Shown here: in pieces, positions 31,736 through 39,132 of the stretch | How positions within the stretch are numbered: position 1 is the stretch's first letter | How the letters are laid out: each line of letters starts with the position of its first letter | From: Achromobacter insolitus | Lineage (GTDB): Bacteria > Pseudomonadota > Gammaproteobacteria > Burkholderiales > Burkholderiaceae_B | Reading direction: 5' to 3' | Assembly: GCF_002209555.1 (NCBI RefSeq) | Contig: NZ_NJIF01000011.1 | Location: 124,001-188,000, forward strand | DNA: 64,000 bases | Program-made: the position numbers and the translations under genes | The notes under the pieces: model-generated | Databases searched by the model: none | Seen by the model: the letters and a program-made list of their open reading frames with translations, nothing else | What the model was told of the DNA's origin: nothing

Positions 31736-32461
31736 TCAAATGCCGAGCAGGGCATTCAGCTTGTCTTGCGATTGCTGGACCTCGGTCCGGTCGATTACCG
31801 CTACGACCTGACCGTGCTCGATGACGTAATGGCGGTCGGCCAGGTGTTGGGCGAAGCGGAAGTTCTGCTCGACCAGCACGGTGGTGTAGCCGCGCTCTTT
31901 CAATTGCCGGATCACCCGGCCCAGGGACTGCACGATGACCGGGGCCAGGCCTTCGGTGATTTCGTCCAGCAATAGCAGACGGGCGCCGGTGCGCAGAATG
32001 CGCGCCATCGCCAGCATCTGCTGTTCGCCGCCCGACAGCCGTGTGCCGGGGCTGTGCGCGCGCTCTTTCAGGTTGGGGAACATCTCGTAGATCTCTTGCA
32101 CCGACATGCCGTCCGGTCCTACCGAGGGCAGCAGCATGAGGTTTTCCTCGGCGCTCAGCGACGCATAGATGCCGCGTTCCTCGGGGCAGTAACCGATGCC
32201 GCGCCGCGCGATCTTGTGCGGCGGCAGGCCCACGGTTTCCTGGCCCTGGATACGGATGGAGCCGCTGCGGCGGCCCACCAGGCCCAGAATGGACTTCAGG
32301 GTCGAACTGCGGCCCGCGCCGTTCCTGCCTAGCAGGGTGACGCATTCGCCCGGCTTCACGTCCAGGTCGATGCCATGCAGGATGTGCGATTCGCCGTACC
32401 AGGCGTGCAGATTGCGGATCTCCAGCATGTTGGAGGTTGCGCCCGAGGCGGCTTCATTCAT
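31736..32461 (-). CDS. livF: Branched-chain amino acid-type ABC ATPase (LivF), Arg in Walker A
   Basis: A 241-residue ATPase. Walker A is GRNGAGRSS, so the invariant lysine is arginine (codon at 32309-32311). The signature LSGGEQQMLAMARIL, Walker B LLLLDEITEGL and the H-loop region TVLVEQNFRFAQ are normal. A few LivF-like proteins are remembered to share the Arg, so this may be a family variant with weakened hydrolysis at one site. It overlaps the livG end by 8 bases and is therefore translationally coupled to it. Confidence 0.92.
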   Translation of the reverse strand: MNEAASGATSNMLEIRNLHAWYGESHILHGIDLDVKPGECVTLLGRNGAGRSSTLKSILGLVGRRSGSIRIQGQETVGLPPHKIARRGIGYCPEERGIYASLSAEENLMLLPSVGPDGMSVQEIYEMFPNLKERAHSPGTRLSGGEQQMLAMARILRTGARLLLLDEITEGLAPVIVQSLGRVIRQLKERGYTTVLVEQNFRFAQHLADRHYVIEHGQVVAVIDRTEVQQSQDKLNALLGI

Positions 32462-33209
32462 CTTCGACTCCCATATAGGCTTCGCGCACGGCTGGGTTTT
32501 CCGAGACGCTTGCGTAGGGGCCTTCGGCGAGGATTTCGCCTCGTTGCAGAACGGTGATGGTGTCGGAGATATCTGCCACCACTTTCATGTTGTGCTCGAC
32601 CATGAGGATGGTGCGGCCGGCGGATACCTGCTTTATCAGGTGTTTGACCCGGTCCACGTCCTCGTGGCCCATGCCCTGGGTGGGCTCGTCCAGTAGCAAT
32701 AGCTCGGGTTCAAGCGCCAGCGTGGTCGCGATCTCCAGCGTGCGTTTGCGGCCATAGGGCAGGTCGCCCGCGGCGACGTCCAGGTGCGTGCGCAGCCCGA
32801 CCTGGTCCAGCAGTTCCTCGACGCGGTGATGCAGGCTTTCCAGCGTGCTTTCCGAACGCCAGAAGCAGTAGTCCACGCCCAGCTTGCGCTGCAGGGCCAC
32901 GCGCACGTTCTCGCGCACCGACAGTTGTGGGAAGACGGCGGATATCTGGAACGAGCGCACGATGCCGCGGCGCGCGGTCTGCGCGGGGCGTTCCTGCGTG
33001 ATGTCCACGCCGTCGTACAGGATCTCGCCGCGCGTCGGGATGTGGAACTTGGTCAGCAGGTTGAAGAAAGTGGTCTTGCCCGCGCCGTTGGGGCCGATGA
33101 GCGCATGGATGGCGCCGCGGCGCACGCTCATGTTGACATTGTTGACGGCCACGAAGCCGCGGAATTCCTTGCTCAGGCCCCGGGTCTGAAGAATGATGTC
33201 GCTTTGCAT
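32454..33209 (-). CDS. livG: Branched-chain amino acid-type ABC ATPase (LivG)
   Basis: A 251-residue ATPase with intact Walker A (GPNGAGKTT), signature-region LPYGRKRTLEIA (LivG proteins usually have LSYG or LPYG here), and Walker B LLLLDEPTQGM. The LivG-specific NAVNNVNMSVRRGAIHALIG-like start and the FQISAVFPQLSVREN Q-loop are present. The ATG at 33209 (MQSDIILQTRGLSKEF) is chosen over an upstream open frame. It follows the DapA-family gene after 90 bases. Confidence 0.93.
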   Translation of the reverse strand: MQSDIILQTRGLSKEFRGFVAVNNVNMSVRRGAIHALIGPNGAGKTTFFNLLTKFHIPTRGEILYDGVDITQERPAQTARRGIVRSFQISAVFPQLSVRENVRVALQRKLGVDYCFWRSESTLESLHHRVEELLDQVGLRTHLDVAAGDLPYGRKRTLEIATTLALEPELLLLDEPTQGMGHEDVDRVKHLIKQVSAGRTILMVEHNMKVVADISDTITVLQRGEILAEGPYASVSENPAVREAYMGVEDE

Positions 33210-33299
33210 GATGTCCGTTAGGCTTGCGGGAGGACAGGCCCTGGCGCGTCGCGGCCCCGCCACGCGCCAAGGGATTCGTGCTTCTTCCGGAGCCCGGCC

Positions 33300-34211
33300 T
33301 TACTTCGACTGGTACTGCGCGGGGCGCTTGGCCAGCGAGGCCTGGATGATGGCAGCGCAGCGTTCGCGCTCAGCGCCGGTCAACGGCAGGCGAGGGCGGC
33401 GCACGTATTCGTTGCCCACGCCCGCCATGGTTTCCGCCAGCTTGATGTTCTGTACCAGCTTGGTCGAAACGTCCAGGTGCAGCAGCGGCGTGAACCATTG
33501 ATAGAGCGCCAGCGCTTCCTGCCACTTGCCGGCCTTCATCAGGTCGTACAGGGCTACCGTCTCGCGCGGGAAGGCGGTGACCAGTCCGGCCAGCAGGCCG
33601 TCCGCGCCCAGCGCCAACGCTTCGAACGACAGGTCGTCCACGCCGATGAACAGCTGGTAGCGGTCGCCCAGCGCATTGCGCAGGTCGGTCAGGCGGCGCA
33701 CGTCGTCGCTGCTTTCCTTGATGGCGACCAGCCATTTGCAGTCGGCCAGTTCGGCCATGTGCTCGGGCTTCAGGTCCACCCGGTAGGCAACGGGGTTGTT
33801 GTAGATCATGCAGGGCTTTTGCGCCGCTTCGGCCATGGTGCGGATGCTCTGCATCGCTTCACGCGAGTCCGCCACGTAAATCAGCGAGGGCATCAGCATG
33901 AAGCCGTCCACGCCCAGCTCCACGGCAGCCTTGATGAAGCGCAGTGCCTCGCGAGTGCTGGTTTCGGACACATTGGCCAGGACGGGAATGCGGCCGGCGC
34001 TGACTTCGACGGCGCAGCGCGTCACTTCCAGCTTTTCTTCAAGGGTGAGGGTGCTGGCTTCGCCCAGCGAGCCGCAGGTGACCAGGCCGTGTACGCCGTT
34101 GTCGATCAGGAAGCCGAAGTGCTTGCGCATCGCCTCGAAGTCGAGGGTCTCGTCGGCATGGAACTTACTCGTTACGGCAGGGAAGACGCCCTGCCAATGC
34201 ACGTTACTCAA
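33300..34211 (-). CDS. DapA/NanA-family aldolase or lyase (liv operon head)
   Basis: A 303-residue class I (beta/alpha)8 enzyme of the dihydrodipicolinate synthase family. The Schiff-base lysine is K165 in WLVAIKESSDD, the catalytic tyrosine Y137 is in MIYNNPVAY, and TCGSLGEASTLT matches the GTTGE substrate loop. The start is a TTG at 34211 with AGGAG 7 bases upstream; no ATG suits. It is not the housekeeping dapA by context: it heads a transporter operon with a GntR regulator, so it probably cleaves or deaminates the imported compound. Keto-acid, hydroxyproline-derived or sugar-acid substrates are all possible. Confidence 0.85.
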   Translation of the reverse strand: MSNVHWQGVFPAVTSKFHADETLDFEAMRKHFGFLIDNGVHGLVTCGSLGEASTLTLEEKLEVTRCAVEVSAGRIPVLANVSETSTREALRFIKAAVELGVDGFMLMPSLIYVADSREAMQSIRTMAEAAQKPCMIYNNPVAYRVDLKPEHMAELADCKWLVAIKESSDDVRRLTDLRNALGDRYQLFIGVDDLSFEALALGADGLLAGLVTAFPRETVALYDLMKAGKWQEALALYQWFTPLLHLDVSTKLVQNIKLAETMAGVGNEYVRRPRLPLTGAERERCAAIIQASLAKRPAQYQSK

Positions 34212-34271
34212 CTGGCTTCTCCTCAAGATGCCGTCGCTTCAATGGCGGAGCGGCGAGCAGGTGCAAAGTCT

Positions 34272-34301
34272 AATATCTATCAAATATATTTAGAAGATAT
34301 T
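34272..34301. promoter_or_regulatory. 30-bp AT-rich dyad upstream of the liv-type operon
   Basis: AATATCT (34272-34278) and AGATATT (34295-34301) are perfect inverted repeats. The same centre carries the perfect inner palindrome AAATATATTT (34282-34291). It lies 60-90 bases upstream of the first gene of the leftward operon, in by far the most AT-rich stretch nearby. It is the best candidate operator for the operon-encoded GntR regulator. Confidence 0.55.
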
Positions 34302-34389
34302 TTGATTCGGGGATTTCCCGGGGCGGGTCATCCCGAAGCCGGTCTTCCGGGCGGGCGTGTGGCAGTGCTGAGGATGGGCGAGGAGCGGC

Positions 34390-34409
34390 AGCAGGCCTTA
34401 AGGCCTGCT
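34390..34409. repeat. 20-bp perfect palindrome after the lipoprotein hydrolase gene
   Basis: AGCAGGCCTT followed at once by AAGGCCTGCT, a perfect inverted repeat with no spacer, 13 bases beyond the hydrolase stop on the minus strand. As RNA it would form a GC-rich hairpin with a tiny loop. No T-run follows, so a terminator role is only possible. Confidence 0.5.
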
Positions 34410-34422
34410 CCGGGCGCGAAGG

Positions 34423-35310
34423 CTAGCCGGCCTTGCGTGGGTAGGCGCGGCTCGCGTCCTGCATGAAGGTCTTTACCGCGGTTTCGTACTGCGCGCCGCT
34501 GCGGAACGCGCCCGAGTGCGAGGCGCCTTCGATCTTGACCAAGCGCTTGAGCTCGGGCGCGACGTTGCTGGCGGCTGCGTAGAGTTCGTCGCTCATGGTG
34601 TGCGGCACCACGCGGTCGGCGGTGCCGTGCATGAACAGCATCGGCGTGCGCATGCGGGCCAGCTTGTCCACCGAGGCGAATGGTTGCGTGACCAGCAGGC
34701 TTGCGCCCGGCAGTTTGCCCCAACGCAGCGTGGCCAGCATTGCGCCGATGCTCGTAAAGCTGGACTCCACGATCAGGCCGGCAAACGCGGGCTGTTCCGG
34801 ACGCGCGGCCAGATCGATTGCGATCGCGCCGCCCAGGCTATGGCCGTAGATGAAACGGCGTGACGGATCGGGCTGGATCCGGGCCAGTTCCTTCAAGCCG
34901 GCCATGGCGTCTTCCAGCGCGCTTTCCTCCGACGGCAGGCGCGGAGTCGACGCCCCGAAACCGCGATAGTCAATGGCCAGCACGGAATAGCCCATGCGCG
35001 TCCAGCCGTCGATGCGAAAGGCGCTGCCATTCAGGTTCCAGCGTGCGCCGTGCAGGTACAGCACGGTCGGCGCGCCGGCCTGCGGGCTTTGCCAATACCA
35101 AGCGCGTATTTTGTCGCCGCCGGCCAGCGTCAGGTCATAGACCTTGGTGCCGGCGGCGGGCTCGCGCCACCAGGTCTGCGGTTCGGACTGGGGAGAAAAA
35201 ATGGTCTGCCGTTGCCAGGAATCGAGCTGAGAGCAGCCCACGACACTGGCGCCCGCAAGCAGGGCGACGGCGAACAGGCGGCGGGGAGAGAATCGGGTTA
35301 GGGCGGGCAT
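34423..35310 (-). CDS. Alpha/beta hydrolase lipoprotein
   Basis: A 295-residue hydrolase. The signal peptide with lipobox (ALLAGASVVGC) anchors it to the envelope. The fold landmarks are VLYLHGARWN (oxyanion region), LAIDYRGFGAS, the nucleophile elbow GHSLGG with its Ser, FMHGTADRVVP with the likely acid Asp, and GASHSGAF with the catalytic His. This resembles the BEM46/ABHD13-like group. The physiological ester or amide is unknown. It ends 211 bases from the liv-type operon's head gene, and is preceded by a LysR gene in the same direction 38 bases away. Confidence 0.85.
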   Translation of the reverse strand: MPALTRFSPRRLFAVALLAGASVVGCSQLDSWQRQTIFSPQSEPQTWWREPAAGTKVYDLTLAGGDKIRAWYWQSPQAGAPTVLYLHGARWNLNGSAFRIDGWTRMGYSVLAIDYRGFGASTPRLPSEESALEDAMAGLKELARIQPDPSRRFIYGHSLGGAIAIDLAARPEQPAFAGLIVESSFTSIGAMLATLRWGKLPGASLLVTQPFASVDKLARMRTPMLFMHGTADRVVPHTMSDELYAAASNVAPELKRLVKIEGASHSGAFRSGAQYETAVKTFMQDASRAYPRKAG

Positions 35311-35348
35311 GGGATATCTGACCCTGGCGGGGCGGCTGGGTTCCGGCA

Positions 35349-36236
35349 TCAGCATACTTCGGGATGGACTTCGCGCGTCAAGGCCAGCCAGGCCTGGGCG
35401 GCGTGCGACAGGTAGCCGCCTCGGCGCCAGACCTGCACCATTTCCCAGTCCGTGCCGGCATCGCGCAGCGGCACGCGCGCCACGCCGGCATGCAGCTCTT
35501 CACGGGCCTTCAGGCGCGGCAGGAAAGCGACACCGAGCCCTGCAGCCACCAGCGCCACGATGAAGTCGATCTGGCCGCTGCGCGCGGCGATGGACGGTGC
35601 GAAGCCGGCACGCTGGCAGGCGTCGTGAATGATGCGGTTCAGGGCAAAGCCCGTTTCGAACAGTACGAAGGGCGAGTCCCGCAGTTCGCTTAGCCCCACG
35701 CTGTCGGCGCGCGCCTTGGGATGGTCCGCGGGCATCAGCGCCACCAGCGGTTCGCGGGCCACGGGCTGCCATTCAAAAATGTCGGGCACTGGTTTGAGCG
35801 AGGCCGCCAGCTCGATTTCGCCGGCCATCACCATTTCTTCCAGGCGGCGGCTGCCGTGTTCCACCAGGCTGATCTCGACCTGCGGATAGCGGCTGCGAAA
35901 GCGCGCGAACATCGGCGCAAACAGGGTGCTGCTGCCCAGAGGCGGCAGGCCCAGGCGCAGCACGCCGCGCTTGAGCCCCTTCAATTCGTCGAGTTCGGCA
36001 TACAGGTCGTCGCGCTGCGCCAGCATGGCCACGGCGCGGCGGTAGACGATTTCGCCAGCAGCCGTCAGCCGCGGAGGCTGGGCGTGGCGGTCCAGCAACG
36101 GCATGCCCAGTTCGTCTTCCAGCTGACGCACCGCCTTGCTCACGGTGGGCTGGGTGGCGAAGACTGCCTTGGCCGCTTGGGAGAAACCGCCCTGGCGGAC
36201 CACTTCGACCAAGGCGCGCAAGGGGCGCAGTTCCAT
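35349..36236 (-). CDS. LysR-family regulator, CidR-like
   Basis: A 295-residue LysR regulator with a clear helix-turn-helix (LRALVEVVRQGGFSQAAKAVF, TQPTVSKAVRQLEDEL) and an effector domain ending VAAGLGVAFLPRLKAREEL. It is divergent from cidA/cidB-type genes with two dyads in the 96-base shared region. In Staphylococcus and Bacillus, CidR-type regulators activate cidABC in response to acetate or pyruvate-derived acids. A similar role is inferred here from context. Confidence 0.87.
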   Translation of the reverse strand: MELRPLRALVEVVRQGGFSQAAKAVFATQPTVSKAVRQLEDELGMPLLDRHAQPPRLTAAGEIVYRRAVAMLAQRDDLYAELDELKGLKRGVLRLGLPPLGSSTLFAPMFARFRSRYPQVEISLVEHGSRRLEEMVMAGEIELAASLKPVPDIFEWQPVAREPLVALMPADHPKARADSVGLSELRDSPFVLFETGFALNRIIHDACQRAGFAPSIAARSGQIDFIVALVAAGLGVAFLPRLKAREELHAGVARVPLRDAGTDWEMVQVWRRGGYLSHAAQAWLALTREVHPEVC

Positions 36237-36240
36237 GCGT

Positions 36241-36268
36241 ATTCCTGATTGGAATAAGTTGAATTCAA
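36241..36268. promoter_or_regulatory. Two dyads between the CidR-like and cidA genes
   Basis: ATTCC-N5-GGAAT (36241-36255) contains the LysR T-N11-A pattern (36242-36254). TTGAATTCAA (36259-36268) is a second, perfect palindrome 3 bases away. They lie just outside the regulator start codon, in the shared promoter region of regulator and cidA. Confidence 0.55.
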
Positions 36269-36332
36269 GGAATTCATTTTATCTATATGGCGTGGAGGCG
36301 TAAAACATCTACTGCCCGCAGGAACCCATTCG

Positions 36333-36737
36333 ATGTCTCGCCTACCCCTCGCCATTCTTCTACGCAGCTGGCTGCGCCGCAGCCGCGTGCTTCAGATCTG
36401 CCTGCTTGTTCTCTTCTCTCTGTTGGGCCAGGCGCTGGCCCAAGTGCTGGGCCTGCCCGTGCCGGGCGGCGTCATAGGCATGGCGTTGGTGCTGTTCCTG
36501 TTGGCCACGCGCCGGCTGCGCGTGCGCAATGTGCACCGGGGGGCCAGTTGGCTGCTGGGCGAGATGCTGCTGTTCTTCGTGCCCGCCGTCATGTCGCTGC
36601 TGGATCATCGTGAATTCCTTGGCCTGCTGGGGCTGAAGCTGCTGGCCGTCATCCTGCTGGGCACCGCCCTGGTGATGACCGGCACCGCCTTGACCATCGA
36701 TCTCTGCTACCGCTGGATGAACCGCCATGCCGGCTGA
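36333..36737 (+). CDS. cidA: CidA/LrgA-family holin-like membrane protein
   Basis: A 134-residue protein with four predicted helices: LQICLLVLFSLLGQALAQVLGL, GVIGMALVLFLLATRRL, WLLGEMLLFFVPAVMSLLDH and LLAVILLGTALVMTGTALTI. The pattern LPVPGGVIGMAL with FFVPAVM is typical of CidA/LrgA. Family members affect murein hydrolase activity, cell lysis and possibly pyruvate or acetate transport. Its last 11 bases overlap the cidB start. Confidence 0.88.
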   Translation: MSRLPLAILLRSWLRRSRVLQICLLVLFSLLGQALAQVLGLPVPGGVIGMALVLFLLATRRLRVRNVHRGASWLLGEMLLFFVPAVMSLLDHREFLGLLGLKLLAVILLGTALVMTGTALTIDLCYRWMNRHAG

Positions 36738-37419
36738 TTTCAACCTGCTGTTCTGGCCTGCCGCGACCGTGCTGGCATACGTGTGCGCGCGCCTGCTTTA
36801 CCGGCGCTACGCTTACTGGTGCACATCGACCCTGGTCGTGGCGCCCGCGCTGCTGCTGGCGCTGGCCATTGCGCTGCATACCGGGTATCGGGACTACATG
36901 GCAGGGTCGCATTGGCTGATGGCGATGCTGGGCCCGGTCATCGTCGCCTTCGCACTACCGCTATACGAGCAGCGCGCGCTCATCCGGCGTTATTGGCCCG
37001 TGCTGGTGGCTGGCGTGGCGGTGGGCAGCCTGATCGCGGGTGCCAGCGCCTGGATGCTAGGCAGTCTGCTGGGCCTATCGCCGGACCTGCGGCTGAGCCT
37101 GCTGCCGCGCTCGGTGGCCACGCCGTTCGCCGTGGCCGTGTCGTCCCATGTGGGCGGAGTGCCTGACCTTACCGCCGTTTTCGTGATCGTCACGGGCGTG
37201 TTCGGCGCCGCGCTCGGCCAGTTGATGAGGCGTTGGTTGCCGTTGCGTTCGGCGTTGGCGCGCGGGGCGCTGTTTGGCATGGGCGCACATGGCGCCGGAA
37301 CGGCCAAGGCCCGCGAACTGGCGGCCGATGAGGGCGCCGTCGCGGGCCTGGTGATGGTTATGGCGGGCCTGTTCAACGTGCTGGTCACGCCCGCCGTGGT
37401 GGTGGGATTGCTTGCCTGA
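36727..37419 (+). CDS. cidB: CidB/LrgB-family membrane protein
   Basis: A 230-residue partner of CidA with about seven helices. Conserved blocks are SHWLMAMLGPVIVAFALPLYEQR, LLGLSPDLRLSLLPRSVATPFAVAVS, GVPDLTAVFVIVTGVFGAALG and the C-terminal ALFGMGAHGAGTAKARELA. It overlaps cidA by 11 bases and so is coupled to it. It converges on the LysE-family gene with an 8-base gap. Confidence 0.9.
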   Translation: MPADFNLLFWPAATVLAYVCARLLYRRYAYWCTSTLVVAPALLLALAIALHTGYRDYMAGSHWLMAMLGPVIVAFALPLYEQRALIRRYWPVLVAGVAVGSLIAGASAWMLGSLLGLSPDLRLSLLPRSVATPFAVAVSSHVGGVPDLTAVFVIVTGVFGAALGQLMRRWLPLRSALARGALFGMGAHGAGTAKARELAADEGAVAGLVMVMAGLFNVLVTPAVVVGLLA

Positions 37420-37427
37420 CGGCCGTG

Positions 37428-38072
37428 TCAGTGCACCAGTTCCAGTACTACCGGATACAGAGAGGCCACCAGCAGCAGCGCCATGCCCACATTGAAGGCG
37501 CGGATTGCCCAGGGCTTGTGCAGCACGCGGCGCAGCGCCGTGCCGAAAGTCACCCAGATGCCGATGCTGGGCAGGTTGACGATGCCGCAGACGACCGTGG
37601 CAATGATCAGGTTGGCGAAGAAGCCGTTCTGCGGCGTGTAGGTTGCGATCACGCCCACGGCCATGACCCAGGCCTTGGGATTGACCCACTGGAACGCGGC
37701 GGCCTGCAGAAAGGTGAAGGGCTTGCCGCGGGCCTCGCCGTCGTCCATTTCGCCGGAATTCGCAATCTTCCAGGCCAGGTACAGCAGATAGGCCGCGCCT
37801 GCGTACTTGAGTACGGTGTATAGCTGCGGCACTTGCTGGAATACCGAGCCCAGCCCGATGCCAACCAGGAAAATCATCAGCGTGAAACCCAGGTTCACGC
37901 CCAGAAGGTGAGGCACGCTGCGCCGGAATCCGAAATTCAGGCCGGACGAAGCCAGCATTACATTGTTGGGTCCGGGCGTGATCGAACTGACGAGCGCGAA
38001 CATCGCCAAGGGGCCCAGCAGGGACAGCGACATCAAGGGCACGTCGGCCCAGTTGGCGGGAAACAGATTCAT
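37428..38072 (-). CDS. LysE/RhtB-family amino acid exporter
   Basis: A 214-residue exporter with the family signature SSITPGPNNVMLASSGLNFG in the first helix-loop, then HLLGVNLGFTLMIFLVGIGLG, AGAAYLLYLAWKI and FQWVNPKAWVMAVG. Five to six membrane helices. The ATG at 38072 overlaps the stop of the preceding EamA gene by ATGA, so the two exporters are translated together. Amino acids or homoserine lactone-like compounds are the typical substrates. Confidence 0.9.
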   Translation of the reverse strand: MNLFPANWADVPLMSLSLLGPLAMFALVSSITPGPNNVMLASSGLNFGFRRSVPHLLGVNLGFTLMIFLVGIGLGSVFQQVPQLYTVLKYAGAAYLLYLAWKIANSGEMDDGEARGKPFTFLQAAAFQWVNPKAWVMAVGVIATYTPQNGFFANLIIATVVCGIVNLPSIGIWVTFGTALRRVLHKPWAIRAFNVGMALLLVASLYPVVLELVH

Positions 38073-38992
38073 TTTTTGGTCCTGACGATGGCGCGGCGTC
38101 CGCCGGCGATAACGGCGATCACGGCAGCGGCGAAGAAATAGGTCGCCGGTTCCACGGATTCGCCAAACAACATGGCGGCCGCCACGACCGTCAGGAACGG
38201 CTGCAGCAACTGCACTTGGCCGACCCGGGCGATTCCACCCACGGCCAGGCCTCGATACCAGGCAAAAAAGCCCAGAAACATGGAGCCCAGCGCCAGATAG
38301 GCGCAGGCATAGATCACCGGGGCGCTGGGCCAACTGGCCTGTTGCGCGGCCATCCAGCCCACAGGCGCCGCCACCACCGGGGCGCTGATCGCTAGCGCCC
38401 AGCAGATTGTGCGTCCGCCGCCCAGGGTGCGCGAGGCGCGGGCGCCTTCGGCATAGCCCATCCCGCCCAGCAGCACGGCCGCCAGCAACCACAGATAGCC
38501 CGGTTCCAGCGTGCCGTTGCTTTGCCGCCAGGCGTAGGCCGTGACCAGCGCTGCACCCAGTACCGCCCATGTCCAGAACGCAGGCGACGGACGCTCGCCG
38601 CTGCGTAACGCGGCAAAGGCGGCGGTCGACAACGGCAGCAGCCCATTGAACACGGCGCCCTGCGCCGCCGGCACGGATTGCATGGCAAGCGAGGATGCCA
38701 ACGGCCAGCCCACCACGATGCCCAGCGCGGCCAGGATCACGCCGGGCCACTCCTCACGGTTCGGCCTGCGGGCGCGTGTCAACCAGAGCACGGCGACAGC
38801 TGGCACGGCCGCCAGGAGCGCGCGGCCCAGCCCCACCAGCAGCGGCGCCAGTTCGCCGACCGCCAGGCGGGTCATGGGTAGTGTCAGGGAAAAGACCAGT
38901 ACGCCCAGAAAGCCATAGCCGTAGCCCTCCCAGAGCGGGGCAGGCGCGGCGGGCGCGCCCTGGGAGGTCGGATAGAAAGCGGGACGGGTCAT
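38069..38992 (-). CDS. EamA (DMT)-family exporter
   Basis: A 307-residue protein with ten predicted helices in two EamA repeats: YGYGFLGVLVFSLTLPMTRLAV to AYAWR, then GYLWLLAAVLLGGMGYAEGAR to VIAVIAGGRRAIV. Exporters of this type move amino acids or small metabolites. The ATG at 38992 is chosen over an upstream TTG. It is divergent from a MocR-type regulator that most likely controls this gene and the coupled LysE-type gene. Confidence 0.88.
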   Translation of the reverse strand: MTRPAFYPTSQGAPAAPAPLWEGYGYGFLGVLVFSLTLPMTRLAVGELAPLLVGLGRALLAAVPAVAVLWLTRARRPNREEWPGVILAALGIVVGWPLASSLAMQSVPAAQGAVFNGLLPLSTAAFAALRSGERPSPAFWTWAVLGAALVTAYAWRQSNGTLEPGYLWLLAAVLLGGMGYAEGARASRTLGGGRTICWALAISAPVVAAPVGWMAAQQASWPSAPVIYACAYLALGSMFLGFFAWYRGLAVGGIARVGQVQLLQPFLTVVAAAMLFGESVEPATYFFAAAVIAVIAGGRRAIVRTKK

Positions 38993-39073
38993 CACAGCCA
39001 CCAAGAGAGGGGAACGCCAGGGCTACCCGCTATTGCGGGTTTTCGGCATTGCTGTCACTCTACGCATAGTCAT

Positions 39074-39091
39074 CGGTACAGTACCGGTACA
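39074..39091. promoter_or_regulatory. MocR operator: 11-bp-period direct repeats with palindromes
   Basis: CGGTACA occurs at 39074-39080 and again at 39085-39091, an 11-bp period that puts both copies on one face of the helix. The stretch also contains the palindromes GGTACAGTACC (39075-39085) and GTACCGGTAC (39081-39090). It lies in the shared promoter region of the MocR gene and the exporters. A separate ACCCGC-tatt-GCGGGT hairpin is at 39025-39040. Confidence 0.6.
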
Positions 39092-39132
39092 CTTTTGCAT
39101 GTCACTTTAATCACTGGCCTGGTGAAATCTCC

